Shown here piece after piece: positions 1-12,960 of a stretch of 64,000 nt of DNA. Positions within the stretch are counted from its first letter, which is position 1; each line of letters starts with the position of its first letter. The position numbers and the translations under genes are program-made. Source of the DNA: Trema orientale. Lineage: Eukaryota; Streptophyta; Magnoliopsida; Rosales; Cannabaceae. The DNA is taken from positions 121,291 to 185,290 of the forward strand of contig JXTC01000491.1 of assembly GCA_002914845.1 (NCBI GenBank), in the 5' to 3' direction. The notes under the pieces are model-generated. The model did not search any database, was not told the origin of the DNA, and worked only from the letters and a program-made list of their open reading frames with translations.

Positions 1-143
1 CTGGCAGTACGCATCAGGCTAGATGTTTTTTATTTTTTATTTTTTTAATTTTTAAAGAAAAAATAAAAAGATAATATGCTTTTAGCAGCACCGCGGTGGG
101 TCATTGGGTCCACTAGCATGTGGCGCTAGTAAGGGCTATTTTA

Positions 144-720
144 GGCCCTTTACAGTTTGTTTCACGAACAAAATTGGATTGAATTGGATTAAATTATTAA
201 TTAGATTAAATTAGATTGTCTAATACAATACTATATTTGATGTAATATAAGACTATAATATAAATACATTAAAAAATTTCTCAATAGAATTTGTCATATT
301 TTATTTATAAAATAAGAAAATATATACTTCATATACATGAGAGATAATTTTTTTTTTTGAAAAGTAGAGATAAAGTTAAATTATAGTCAAATAAATAATT
401 ATATTTTGAATTTTTTTTAAAGAAATAATGTGTATAAAAGATTCATTATAAAAAAAAAAAAACAGAATTTAAAGGCGAAACTTGAGATAAAATTTATCTT
501 AAGAAAAAATTATCCAAAAAAATTAAAAAAAAAAAACTCATCAATTTGTCCCTTGACTAGGACTAAATAAACCCAAGTTCTCGGTGGGATTATTTAGTCC
601 CATGCCCAAGAGATTAAATTTGGGACTGGACTATTTAGTCCAATTCCTTTCAAGGCCCAAACAAGGGACTGGACAAAATAATTTAATCCCATGAGCTAAT
701 CTGGTCCTCCAAACGAGGCC
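144..720. mobile_element. Possible Tourist-like MITE
   Basis: The stretch begins GGCCCTTTACAG and ends with CCAAACGAGGCC, so the two ends are crude inverted repeats starting GGCC. Both arms carry GGATTAAATTATT. These are the kinds of ends seen in PIF/Harbinger (Tourist) MITEs. The flanking trinucleotides (TTA on the left, TTT on the right) do not match exactly and the inner parts of the arms differ, so this is tentative. Confidence 0.35.
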
Positions 721-3700
721 TTTTTTTTTTTTTTTGAGAAATTTAGGTGGATAACCAATATTTTAAAATTGATAAAGTAGATGTTCACTTTTTAAATTTT
801 ATAGCTAAATGTTCATGTATATATATTTTTACATTTGGTAGATAAACATATCTACCAATTTCAGTTACTGTTCTGAAATGTATTGGGTATATAATTTTTT
901 ATACTTGGTATATAAACATACATACCGTACATTTTGCTATAACATTTGATAAAGGGATATTTACTTAAATTGAGCCCAAAATTTGGTCATATTTTGATAA
1001 AGCCCTTTTTTCCCCCCCTTGCTTTGTGTGTTTTAAGTTACTTTTTGGTGCATTTTCATGTCTTTTTTCTTTTATTGTTTTAATAAAATTTATTGGCATA
1101 TGCTAATTTTTACTGAATCACTTATTTAGGCCTAATTTTAATCGGATTTTATAATTTAAATATTTTATATGACATTGACATAAATTTTTTTGGCTAAAAT
1201 ATTAGAAAAATGTAATGATTTTTCTTTGTTTTAAATATAGCTAGAAAGGGATTTTTTTTTTTTGCTAAAATGAAAAAACCTAAGGTTTTTTTTCCGATAA
1301 TTACCCTATATTTTAATAGTACTCTAGCTATTTATTATTATAGTTACAAGTTACAACTTATTATGAAGCATAATAAGACTTATCTACAAATAAATTCTAG
1401 AGATAGTAATACTGAACTAGGATTCTAGGAGGTTGGAGAAGTATGTTACGATCTTGATCTAAATTATAGGTTATATTTGTCAAGATATTGCACTTGATTA
1501 GTTTCATAAGTAAATTCTAAATATATTAGATGTGTGTTATTTTATTCTTAACTCATAAATAGTAGAGAAAATGTGGTATATGTCCACCATTTAAATTTTA
1601 TAGCTGCATGTCTAAAAACTCCTCAACTGATGTGTTATTATGTCTTTAATTTTGTCGTTATTTATTTTGTTTAGTTTATTTTGTTTCTCTCTCTCTAATT
1701 GTTGTTCCTCTCTCTCTCTCTCTCTCTTGTTCAGCCATTGACTTTTGGAGAAGCTGTTATTGAATCTCCATCATTGTTCTTGATTTTTTGAGCGAAATCT
1801 TGTAGTGCTCCAGCCTTATTTGGTTCTCCTTCTTCCCTGACACCGGTAGCGTTTTCCTACAATATTTTTTGTTACTTTCTTCCATTGGGTTTTTTTTTTT
1901 TAATCTTGATTTTGATCTTGTGTATTGGTTTCGTTGCATTTAGGTTTATGCTACCTTGTTAATTTTGAGTTTTGTTTTTATGTTGACTTTTGATCTTCTT
2001 CCATACCTATTCATTTTGTGTTTGATTCTTTTGTGCATTATTTTGGGGATTTTGATTTTCATTGCTAATTTTTATTGCAATTATTATTATTATTTTTTTT
2101 ATAATTGGGTTTCTTGTAAAGGCTGAGTATCGGTTCTTTTATTTCAGATGAATGATTTTTTATTATTGGTAATAGTTACTATCATAATCCAAACCCTGGC
2201 TCACTGGCAGGAATTTTACAAGTCGAAATTTAATATTTATTTTAGAAACTTTTTTAAGAAAAATGACCTTTAGTTTCAAAATGATATCTTTAGAAAAATT
2301 CATAAAAATAATCCAAAATGTAACAGTTTTATGCTCACAATTAGATATAGATTGATAATGTAATTTATTAAATATTTACAAGCATTATCATTATTCTCAT
2401 AATTTAGATATAGCAATTATACAGGCCAAATTTATAATGTGAGCCATAACGTATTTCTACAAATCTAAATAATTAAAATAGGGGTCTTCCAAACGGTTAC
2501 CGAGTTCTAAAAATAACAGCAAGCTTTCTGCAACTCACTTTGCTCTTGAATTTCTCAAATTATATTGGACAATACCTAAGAGGGAGGGAGAGTGAGCTAA
2601 CACCCAATAGAGAATCGATTACATGTTTTTCATTTTATATTAAATACTTTTAAAGTTTTGATTGGTTAACAGTATAGCAAAAGCCAAAGATTTTACAAAT
2701 AAAATTTTTAACACGTTGTATACTATACCAATTTTAGAACAATTATCCAATATACATTCCAATTATATTATATACGCATATATCATCACGTGACATAGTC
2801 CGAAAGTCCACCCAAAGGAAATCTGTACTGAAGATATAATAAGTCCGTATGTCCTAATTGTATATTCGTGCAATGATGGCCATCGTGTATTGAGTAAGTA
2901 TGTAATGCAGATGCATGAAATGAACATGTACAATTATGACTCAGTTCATAAAATTAACCATACAGTAATTTTCAAAATTTTCGATAAACTACTTTTATAA
3001 AAATGGGGGCTAACTAACTAACAGACTAAGATTGTCTTTCGTTCAGAGATAGAAAGTTAAGACTAAAATGTTTAGTGGATAGAAAAACATCCTACGTACA
3101 TTTCTTCTCTCATTTTAGAGGATTCCATTTTTCCATAAAAAGGTCTGGCATTTCTCATTATAAACAAAAAATATCGTCTTTGTTCATTATACAACATCTC
3201 AATGATTGATCTAATTGTCATTACCTTACATTTCAATTATCAAATTATGATATTGAAATCTTCATTGATCTAGCTAATATAATGTTCTAGTTACTAGGCT
3301 ATGATTGTCTTGCTTATTACTTTATCCCTTGTAAGATTTTAGAACATTAAAATGAACTAATTATGGTTAGATACACAAACAATAAATTCTGCCTTTTTTT
3401 TTTTTTTTTTGAAAAGAAATCAATAACTTTTGTTAAGAGCGAAAAGTTGAGCTTTTTCATACACAGCTTTTTCCTTTGATTTCATTTATCTCTTCAGAAC
3501 ATTTTCTGAACTCACATGATTTACAAACACAATGAGACAAAACTAACATTGAACAAGTACAAATTAGACAGCCAAAAGAATCAGTTTATAGCAAAATTTT
3601 CCAAATCCTCTTCTTTTCAACCAAGGACTACAATCACCAAAGAATACAAGGCACATGACGGCTGATGAGCTGCTTTCTTCCAAGAGCCTGAAGCACCGTG

Positions 3701-3739
3701 AAATAGAACAAGGTGGCCAACGAATAAAAGATTTAGGGC
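721..3739. other. Intergenic, no gene seen
   Basis: AT-rich sequence with many A and T runs. The short open frames here have no recognisable domain. A CT-repeat microsatellite lies near 1687-1727. The last few hundred bases, from about 3450, are probably the 3' untranslated region of the minus-strand gene that ends at 3740. Confidence 0.6.
1687..1727. repeat. CT microsatellite
   Basis: Two runs of CT dinucleotides are separated by a short spacer. No coding context is visible. Confidence 0.7.
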
Positions 3740-6700
3740 TCATTCCCTCTTATCTTCTTCGGAATTGTCTTCCTCATCGTAGTTCTCCTCATCCCTGGCT
3801 TTCTTCTCTTTTTTCTCTTGCTTGACTAAGCTGAGATCACCATCGGACTTTCCCCTAGTTAGAGATTGAGCTTCTTCATCATCAGAATCTTCTCCTACTT
3901 CCTCTGAGTAAGCGTACCTATATATATTTCAGGAGCAGAAATCAGCATAATGGGGTGCAAGGAAAATACAAATACTTCTAAATGGACCTTTGTGAAGCAT
4001 TTGGGAAAAGAAAGAAAGAAAAACAGTAACTAACCTAACATTTGTGCATATTTAAACAACAATCAAAATTTGCACATACGCTCAGTAAAGTTTTCCTCTA
4101 GTTTTTGAAGTTGGCTCCATGAATGTACAGGTTATAACACAAGTACCAAAAAGGATTTTCATTTTCCATGTTGGCACGTGAAAAAGGAGAAGATTCTTGG
4201 CTTTGAATGATCTGTTTTTCTTTTTGATGTTAAAGATTAAACAACATACTTCGAAATAACATAACAAATCATCAGAAGCACTGACAAAGTGGTGAATTTC
4301 CTAACTGTTCAGTGAGCATTAGCATGACTGGTTTAAAAAGTACAGTTATTCACACACCGTTGAGAACTCTGAGATGGGGCCCAGAGATAGCAGATAACAC
4401 AAAGCAATGCAAATGCAAGAATGTCCCAAAAAGCAGTGATGATCCAAGCACTCTGCCACCTTTCATTAAATGGATCTGTGGCTTTGAAGTAGACCTGCAT
4501 GAGGACACTCATCCCATTTATAACTCATTGTATTTAAAATAATTAAAAGATTCGGAGAATTGCATAAACGTGTTAAAGAAAACTAGTTCATAAGAATATA
4601 GCTGTAATTGAAAAACTAAAAATTTCCAGCAATAGGAGTTTCACCTAAGAGAAAATGTCGAACGGTTAAATGGAACTAAACTCACGGATATAGCCTGTCA
4701 CAGCCTCGTGCAATGAAAAACACCGACGCCCACATATGAGGAAACATGAAAAAAAAGTTTAGACCAATCCTGAACAGCCTAAAATGTTCTAACACAATAC
4801 TACCCTCGAGAGAAGAAATTTATTTTTAGTGGTCAAGTGTTGCTGAAAGACAGCAAGTTATCTGGACCTGTAATTTGCTAAACTAGGAATATTGAGGAGG
4901 ATATTGCTCAAGTTCAAGCATTACTCATGCAGGAGTACATGGTGGAGTCATGACCACTATAAAGTACCATAAACTTGAAGTGTTAAAAGACAACCAAAAT
5001 GTGGTGAAGTTGAATGATAAAAATATATTAAAGGAGATGCTCATATCTACCATTTGAACAAGAATGTTAGACCAAGGTCAATGCCAAATATCATAGCTAA
5101 ATAAGAAGATAAGGAATAAATTGCTTTCAACTGTTTGGTAAATGCCCCCAAACCTAAAGGTACAAGGACTCGGTATTATCTCTATTTAGTAGTTCCCAGG
5201 GGAATCAGTAAAGGGACAGAAAATAACACAGGAGAAATGGTCAAAAGAATGATGGGGACTGTGGCTTTGGTTGAACTGCATAATGAAGAAAGATTCGTGT
5301 AAGAAGCCTAGTAATCCAGAAAAGAACTCATGTAACATTATGTGGGAAATAAAACCATGGGCCAGTCAAATAAGCCATTGTTCTACCTTGTACTGAGGAA
5401 GAAAGAGCAGAAAAACAATGTCAAACATTGATAATATAATTGTAAAAAATGAGGCTTGTAGACCAACTGAACTAACTCATCATCTGTGCCTACTGCTCTG
5501 AACTAAGCAAGGATAACATTATCTTGTGTCTGAATTCTGCAAGAAGTTACAAGAAATATCTGAAAAACGTCTTTCATGATCAAAGCAAATGCATCCTAAA
5601 TCAATAATACAGTTTGAAGAAAGAGCATATGCTGTTGCACCTTAGTTTACTCCATGTCATACTAGTTTATATATACCATATGGAAATATCATACAGGAAA
5701 ACCATATGTAAACTTTTCTAGAGTACAGTAAATTAAAAGTTAAATTGGAAAATTTTTATACACTAAAACTTAACCTCGTAAGCAATCCAAGCAACCGAGA
5801 CAATCACTGTAACTGCTAATGCGTTGGAGAACTTTCTATATATATCCAACTTTACAGAACTCCTCTTTGCCTGGAAAGGTAACTAGTTCAGTTTCTGAAA
5901 CTTTCACGTGTGAAAATGTAATGGAAGTGACAAATGAAAAAATGTATATGTGATTGCAACATAGTAAAGGAATCCAAAAACCAGAAACAAAAGATCAGTA
6001 GTGAAAATGTCACACCTGTAACTGCTCTAGTGTTTTTGAGAGAGAGGTAAATATCCACAATATCAAAAATGCATCTAAAAATGCATCGGGTAGGACCAAA
6101 AAGAGTCTTGCCCGTCCTGATATGTCATTGATCGTTCCCACATACTCGGTAATATTCAACAATTCTGTGGCCAAAAAGTAAGTTACTCCCAGAAGAATCA
6201 CCTTTGAGGTAAGACCACCAAGTGTAGGACGCACAACTCCATAACCCATTGAAACAGAGAGAATAAGGAGACGGGAAATTGTTTTTCTCACAGCCCCAAC
6301 TGTCACAACCCATGTTGTAAGTACAACAGGCCTCGTTCCAGTATTATTGAAATGTACATACTCAAGATGCCAAAGAATCATCTCAAACAATCCAAGAGCA
6401 ATTACAGCTGTAATGCAATGTTGAAGTTGCAGAATATCCTTCCAAAACCTCACATACTGAGAGAACCAAATCACACTAAGCAAGAAATAAGCAAGTGACA
6501 TATACACGTAAAATTTCATCAATGGAGCCATCCTACCTGGTAGAAAACCATCAGGATTTTTCCACGATGTCTTTCCATTCATTGTTAGACCCTTGAGTTT
6601 TGGATCACATGCCACAAAAAACAAGTTATACATTCCCGTTTTTGTGATAGGAACCTCAGAATTATCCATACTTGCAATTAGAGAATTTCCACTAAATTGT

Positions 6701-9409
6701 GCGTTCAGAACAATAGGCCAGTTAATATCTGTTGCAGAAGGTATCCTAATAACTTCACCTTGCTTACAACCCTCCATCTTAGCAAGATCAGGGGTGCAAC
6801 ATATGGCTCTCTGTCCACCATAAGCTGAGCCACCAATATTATTGCGGTCGGCTGCCTCAAAAATTATAATTTGTATCAACCCGGTACTGTGTTCCATGTC
6901 AGAGTGTTGATCAGCAGCAGCCTTGCCTCTCCAAAATTTGATATTTTCAAATCTATTTGAAGGAAAACATCAAAGACCAAACTTAAAATGAAGGAACGAA
7001 AGTAATAACTATTAGGCAAAAGAAGGATACTCTTACAGTCTCACTCTACCCCAATGAACCAAATTTATAGAAACCCCTTTTACATATAAGTGACTATATG
7101 AGCATCACTTTTGCCCCTAACGTAGGAGGGTTTTCTAGACCATTGGATGGAAACTGGTGCTAATAAAAAATTGTGTATAAAACATATGGTGCACTAGAAT
7201 ATGTGGAAATAAAACTCCAATATAAAAAATAAAAAAATGAGCAACTTCATGTTCTCCTCTACCTGCTCTCTCTTTCATACCCAAACTTAGAAATTAAATG
7301 ACTTTTATGCTCATAATCTTAGCAACCAGATTATAATTTTACTCTATAAATACAATTCAGTGACTCCTATAATCATGATGGTCAGTTATTGCTATTAATT
7401 TCCAAATCCTTACACACATTTTTGGTAAAGCAATAGAATATAGTTCCAGCAAACCACCTCTCTCTCTTCCCCACTGAAGCCCAAATTTATAGTAGAAGAA
7501 ACAATCAGTTTCATGATTTGCCTGGAAAAATAGGTTCGTAAACCTTCATCTAGGTTTCTCTGAGGAATCGTTGTTCTTCGAAAGAAGGAAAAATAAATAA
7601 ATAAATTTCAGGAGCCCAATTAACGGTTCCGTTTTTGCTTTTTTTTTTTTTTAATCCATCTTTTTTTTTTTTAGGCAAACCTCGACGGTACGAGGGAAAC
7701 TTTGTTAAAGAAAAAGGAAGAAAAGAAAAGAACACCTAATCAGAGGGGGTATAAAGTCGTTCATTAGGTTTTCTTCAAAGTTAATCATTTTTTCATTTTT
7801 TTTCTAATATAATATGGGTAATAACTAATAAGCTTCACGGGTTTACACCCTGAGATTTTCATAAGTCAAAAGCTTTAAATCACCAAAGTAAATGACTAAA
7901 TTGTGATACCGATGATGGTGGTGGAGATGAAATTATTACTTGGGATTGAAAAAATGAAGCAGATTTGAGATTAAAAAATAATGACCTCATTTGGTTCAAC
8001 CATTCTCATTCATTCAAATTCTAAAATTGGAATAGGTGTTTATTTTAACAATTCCAGTTTTTCTATTCAAATGGTCCATTTGAATGGGTGTTTGTTTCAA
8101 TAATTCAGTTTTTCCATTCAGATGTCACCTCAGTCACATCAATCACTGAAATGGTTTTTTTCTTTTTGGAATGAGAATAGAGTTCCCTCTTTGTTTTCGA
8201 ATGGTCCATTCTAATGTCTCCTATTGTAATTACAACTCATCCTATTTTATTTCACTTCAAATGTCTCACATTCTAAGTATAACTCATTCCATAATTTCCA
8301 CTTAAATATACTCATTCAAATAGGCGAACTAAAAAAATGAAGGCTTGACGGAATAGGGTGAAAATATGTTTTGGATTTTAAGAAATTTATTAGGGTGAAA
8401 ATGGAGGCTTGATGGAATAGAGAGTGGCACAATAGAATGGAGATGGTAAGGACAAAAATCAAGTTCAACAATGATCAACTTAATCATTTAGATTTCTGGA
8501 AGACAATAGAGAAGAAAAAGAGTAGCAGACAATTTCTGGGAAAAGCTCAAGTCATGGACAAGGGGTAAAGAAAGCGTATAAATCGATAGGCATATTTCGG
8601 TGCAGTGAGATGTAGTTATCATCTGTCTAAGATCACTATTTTTACAACTATTGGATTAAATCAAATGGTTTAAATAGTGCTCTTACAAGTAGGAGGGATT
8701 TTCCCACTCTTACACAAGAACTTCCCAAAATCATTTAAAAAGATAAAAAATAAAATAAAAAAAGATGCAGAAAGAAGACCAGTTAATTTTTCTTCTTGTG
8801 AGGAATCATGTTCTCTTGTCTTGTGACGTCAATGTGCTTGGATTTAGTTATCTAATACAGGATATTGGAAGCATTGCCTCCGAGACCTATCATATTAAAC
8901 CTAATGAGAATAAATTTTCGATGCCAAGGTGAGGTCACTAAGAGATTAAGACATCATACAACAATAGACAAAATCAGCAACTGGGGCTCTGTTGGTGACA
9001 TGAATAAGTTCTCGTTCAAATATTAAATTCCTCGTTGCTTCAAACGGGTTGAATATGAAACTTACACTCTCTGATTTCGAAAGGAATCTCCACAATATCA
9101 AACATCTAATCCCGTACAAATCCGTTACTTAAAACAAACTAAATTTTAAGTACCCCTTCTTAAACTAGTATAAGGAGGTAGATTCTAGTTTCTGCCTACA
9201 ATTATTTTCTGCGTTCTTACTTAATTTATACATTCAGCCCTAATTTAGATATGAATCCCAGAATGGTTCTTCAAATTACAATTCCTATTATTTCCTATGA
9301 TGCATTCGACGAAAAAACTAACTTAAAAAACTTAACTGCATACAAGAATCTGGTGAAGAAAACTAACACGAGAACAATTACAGATTTGAAGATCGTCTTT
9401 TCTATTTTG

Positions 9410-9451
<42 letters not shown>

Positions 9452-9955
9452 ACACATTATATTAAAATATGTATTCATGAATACCCCGAACCTATCTAGT
9501 TGTTTCAACGAGAAAAAAAAAAAGCCACCTATCCAGTTCAGCTCAGGCAAGTCCATTAACGAGAATCGCGATCAACACAATAGAGATTCAAATTTGAACA
9601 TCACATTTCCGAAATTTCAAATCGAAATCAAGCTCACGAACTTGAGAACAGATCTAGCAGAAACCTAACTCTAAATCCAATAGAAATACAGAGGAGGAGC
9701 CCAAAAACGACAATAATACCTGATATACGACCGGCCATTGTGGATCGCCGACGAGTCGTCGTCGGCGGTGGTGGTGAGAGAAGCGACAATGCCTTCACTG
9801 CCGCCGGAGAGAAGGTAAGAGTTGCCGACTTCTCTGAAGGTTTGGTTATTGTAGATGTGGATTGAGGCGTGGGCGGTAATGGCGATAGTTGAGAGTAGGA
9901 GGAAGAAAAAGACTGAGAAGTCATTGTGGTTGTGGATTCGGGGCCTGAACTCCAT
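3740..9955 (-). CDS. TMEM87/GOST-type seven-transmembrane protein (lung 7-TM receptor family)
   Basis: Five exons on the minus strand: 9955-9720, 6952-6016, 5870-5775, 4494-4358 and 3917-3740. All introns are GT...AG and the phases match (for example, two bases ending exon 1 plus one base of exon 2 make an Arg codon). The product is 527 residues. Residues 1-30 form a signal peptide. Residues 31-220 are the luminal ectodomain, with several cysteines (an ICC pair near 130). From about 221 (APLMKFY) to 460 there are seven hydrophobic segments of the Lung_7-TM_R domain, with the family-like stretches YFKATDP and NERWQSAW. The acidic tail from about 470 (SDDEE, EENYDEED) is probably cytosolic. Family members act in the Golgi and early secretory pathway, where a role in trafficking or ion transport is debated. 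The start was chosen because it gives the signal peptide; longer upstream frames lack this logic. The protein resembles Arabidopsis proteins annotated as lung seven transmembrane receptor family. No defect was seen. Confidence 0.92.
6953..9719 (-). other. First intron of the TMEM87-like gene
   Basis: A 2.77-kb intron bounded by GT (9719-9718) and AG (6954-6953). It contains a TA/CA microsatellite near 9411-9452 and a stretch around 7990-8340 rich in repeated ATTCATTC/AATGGTCCATT words, which may be an old MITE. No exon-like frame was seen inside. Confidence 0.7.
9411..9452. repeat. TA/CA compound microsatellite
   Basis: About ten TA units are followed by about eleven CA units, in intron 1 of the TMEM87-like gene. 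The length is likely to be polymorphic. Confidence 0.9.
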
Positions 9956-10767
9956 GGATGAGCTTGTTTGTTCTGAGGATTTGGAGAGAGAAAATCTAGA
10001 GAGAGAGAGAGAAGATCGGCGAAATTGAAGGGACAAAAGGGAGTTTGGGTGAAGGAGAGATGTAGCTCTCGGACTCGACTCACTGCGTCGGCCAACGATG
10101 GAGGTAACTTTTACGCGCGCTCTTCGCACGTGCTTGTGAAACGACGGGTAAGCTGTTTTTTTCATTCAAATTATAAAAAACAAAAACTTATAAACGATAA
10201 TATAATAAACAAAATAAAAAGACATTTTTGAGTTTTTTTTTTTTTCATTTTAAAAGAGATTCAATTCGGTTAATACTAAATATTGGATGGTAGTATAGAT
10301 GATGGAACTGAAACGACTCTAATTTTGATATTTTTTATCTGATGTAATACTACCAAATTAGTTTTATAATTTTAAGAGGAATAATGGGAGAAAAACTTGT
10401 GCTATGTCAAATTTCGGCCAAAAATATCAAAAGAACTCCTAAAATTACATAGTTTCCTTTTTTGAAAAAAAAAATGCAAAATTAACTATTTTAAAATTCC
10501 TCGTCTATGATTGTGAAATGGAGAAATTATTCCATTAAAAGACAAATTTGCGCTTAAATTTATCAAATTATACATATAACAATTCAAACCTAAACCAAAT
10601 TATAGAAATTATGTCGTTCAGGAATGATTAAATATAAATAATGTTATGTACAACTCTTATCTAAACTTTTCGATATAAGCTTTATGTGGTATGTGAGTTG
10701 TCTCATTCAACTAGTGAATGTTATAAATTTATTTGTAGTAACTACTAAGTTCTAATAAATCAACTAC

Positions 10768-10927
10768 CGAATAAGTGGCCTAGTGGTAATATATTTACCC
10801 TAGGAGACCAAGGTTGTGGGTTCGAATCCTAGGTGGCTACTTTAGAAATCTTAAATGTGAGGGTACCTACCTGTCAGCCCAATGTTCGATGGAGTGTACT
10901 CTGTCCTTAGCTCTCTAGGGTGCAGTT
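10768..10927 (+). mobile_element. tRNA-derived SINE, 5' part, interrupted by a retrotransposon
   Basis: The sequence has an RNA polymerase III A-box-like stretch (GTGGCCTAGTGGTAATAT) and, about 45 bases on, a B box (GGGTTCGAATCC), which is the layout of plant tRNA-derived SINEs. The body continues to about 10927, where the terminal TG of the Sirevirus 3' LTR begins. The rest of the SINE should lie beyond the other LTR, inside the run of N at 20747-21233. Confidence 0.7.
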
Positions 10928-12482
10928 TGTTATCCCAAGATTAGCTAACCCAAGAGGGGGGTGAATTGGGTTTTAAAAACTTTTGTAAACTTTTTAAATA
11001 AAACAACTAGGATATGAATAAAGCAAGTAAAAATAGCAAGTAAATAAATACAATCTCAAAGTAAATAAATTAAAGAGGTAGAGATAGAGAGATTACAAAT
11101 GCTATTTTTATGAGGTTCGACAAACTCGACGGTTTGCCTACGTCCCCGGCCCTCCGCAACTTGCTTTGAGCTTTCCACTATCGGATCAAAGTTATGGGCT
11201 TGACCGACCCTTTGTACAAACAAGTGATTTCTCCTTAGGCACACTCAAGCCTTTACAATAGTCTTGACTCCGGCTCTATTACGCCTAACTTCGGATTGTT
11301 TAGACTCCGGTGTCAACCTCACCTATAACCGGGTTGTTTAGAATCCGGTGCCAACCTCATCTCACAAATATAAGATATATTTTTGGATTGAATCACTCAA
11401 CAATAATCTCTCCTCTATGTAATTTGATACAATGTAAACTTAGGGAGAATGAGTGTAAGCACAAGATATAATCTAATTAGGCTCAAAGATTTTGTGAAAA
11501 AGAATTTGAAAGTTTGATCATAAAATGTAAGCTATTAAGACTTGTAAGAATATTTAAGACAAGGTAGGATAGCTCAAAAAGGTTGTTTAAGTCTTAAAAT
11601 AGCTTCTATTTATAAGCCCAATTGAAAACTAGCCGTTTCTAGCCGTTTTAAAAAGTTTCTGGAGTTTTCGGTAGACTCACCAGTAGACCGGTAGTTTCCG
11701 ATAGACTCCCAAAACTAACCGTTGGAAGTGCGGTTGCAACTGTAAAAATAACGGTCAAAAATGGATTTTTGGGTCTACCGGTAGCCATTTCCGGTAGGCC
11801 GGTAGCTATTTCTGGTCTACCTATAATTCTCGTTTTTTTTTTTGACAGTTTTTGACAGTTTTTTGGCGTTTTTACAAATTCTGACAGCTTTTGACATTTT
11901 TCAAAATGTGACTTCTAAACATATTTTAAACACTTTAAAAATATTAGAAAACACTCTAAAAAGAATATTTAGACTATTGAAAACTTGTTTTAGTTTCAAA
12001 AGATATTTAATAACAATTTAAAAAGTACTTATACCAAAACAAATTTTAGTTTGCAAAAGAAAAATCTCTTTTTGTCCTAAATCATGTTTTCAAGTAAATT
12101 TGTAACTTTTTAAAGATCATAGGACTTATTTTAAAAGTGTACAATTAATTTTTCAAATCAAATAGATATTTTGAAAATAGTTTAAGAGCTTTGGTTTGAA
12201 AAATCTTTTTGTTAGAAAATTTGAGCCCATAAAAGATCATAATATGTGCATACATATACTCTCATACAAGACTAAATATTTTTACCTTTTTTCTAACTAG
12301 GTCTTGTATCTTTGATCTTGATAGTATTCGTGCTTCAAGCTCTTCTCTCCATAATTCATCTTGAGTATCATTTGTGATTTATTCATCAATTTTGCTACAT
12401 ACTCAAGTAAATCATTAGTCCTTAATCATATGTTTGTTAATATCAAAATATGAGTATAAGATTGAAACCTAAAAGGTCAACA
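10928..12482 (-). repeat. 3' LTR of the Sirevirus element
   Basis: In the element's sense it starts TGTTGACC (12482) and ends GGGATAACA (10928), so the TG...CA ends are intact. Its plus-strand left part aligns nearly base for base with 19507-20746. It is 1555 bases long. A polypurine tract abuts its inner edge. Confidence 0.9.
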
Positions 12483-12774
12483 ATCTCCCCCTTTTTGATG
12501 ATAACAAATATTTGATTTATATGATAAGGATTTAAATATAACATTTATCTATTTGGTAAAAAGAACCCTTATCATATTAAAAACTCCCCCTCAAAATATG
12601 CTTGAGAAAAATTAAGGCAAGAAATGCTCCCCCTTAATTACGTATAGATTCAAAAAGTGCATATTTTGAGTTTTATACTAGAGCTAATGAGAAATAGAAA
12701 TTTCTTCTCATTTTTTCATATATTTCTCCATTTTGGTAAGTCAATAAATCAATAATATGCTTTCTCCCCCTTTT
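12483..12774 (-). other. Cluster of polypurine tracts next to the 3' LTR
   Basis: Read on the minus strand, AAAAAGGGGGAGAT abuts the LTR (12483-12498). Three further G-rich purine runs follow at 12584-12590, 12627-12634 and 12764-12774. The first should prime plus-strand DNA synthesis. Repeated polypurine tracts upstream of the 3' LTR are a described Sirevirus trait. Confidence 0.75.
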
Positions 12775-12960
12775 GATATCATCAAAAAATAAACAAGGAA
12801 CATAGAAGCACACTACAGCATACATAAAATACCATAAAAGCATCAATTACAAAGAGTCCAAAATAGAAGCACACTAAGGAACAAAGAAGCACACACCAAA
12901 AACAGAAAAAGACAAACGTAAAACTCTGGAACATAACCATAAAATTCAAATAACAACCAA

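Noticed and set aside
6125..6823. Frames on both strands inside exon 2 of the TMEM87-like gene
   Set aside because: They are shadows of the well-supported seven-transmembrane exon.
9634..10165. Two overlapping minus-strand frames of 153 and 164 codons
   Set aside because: Only the second contains the real first exon (from its internal Met at 9955); the other is a shifted reading of the same DNA, and the upstream extension lacks a signal peptide logic.
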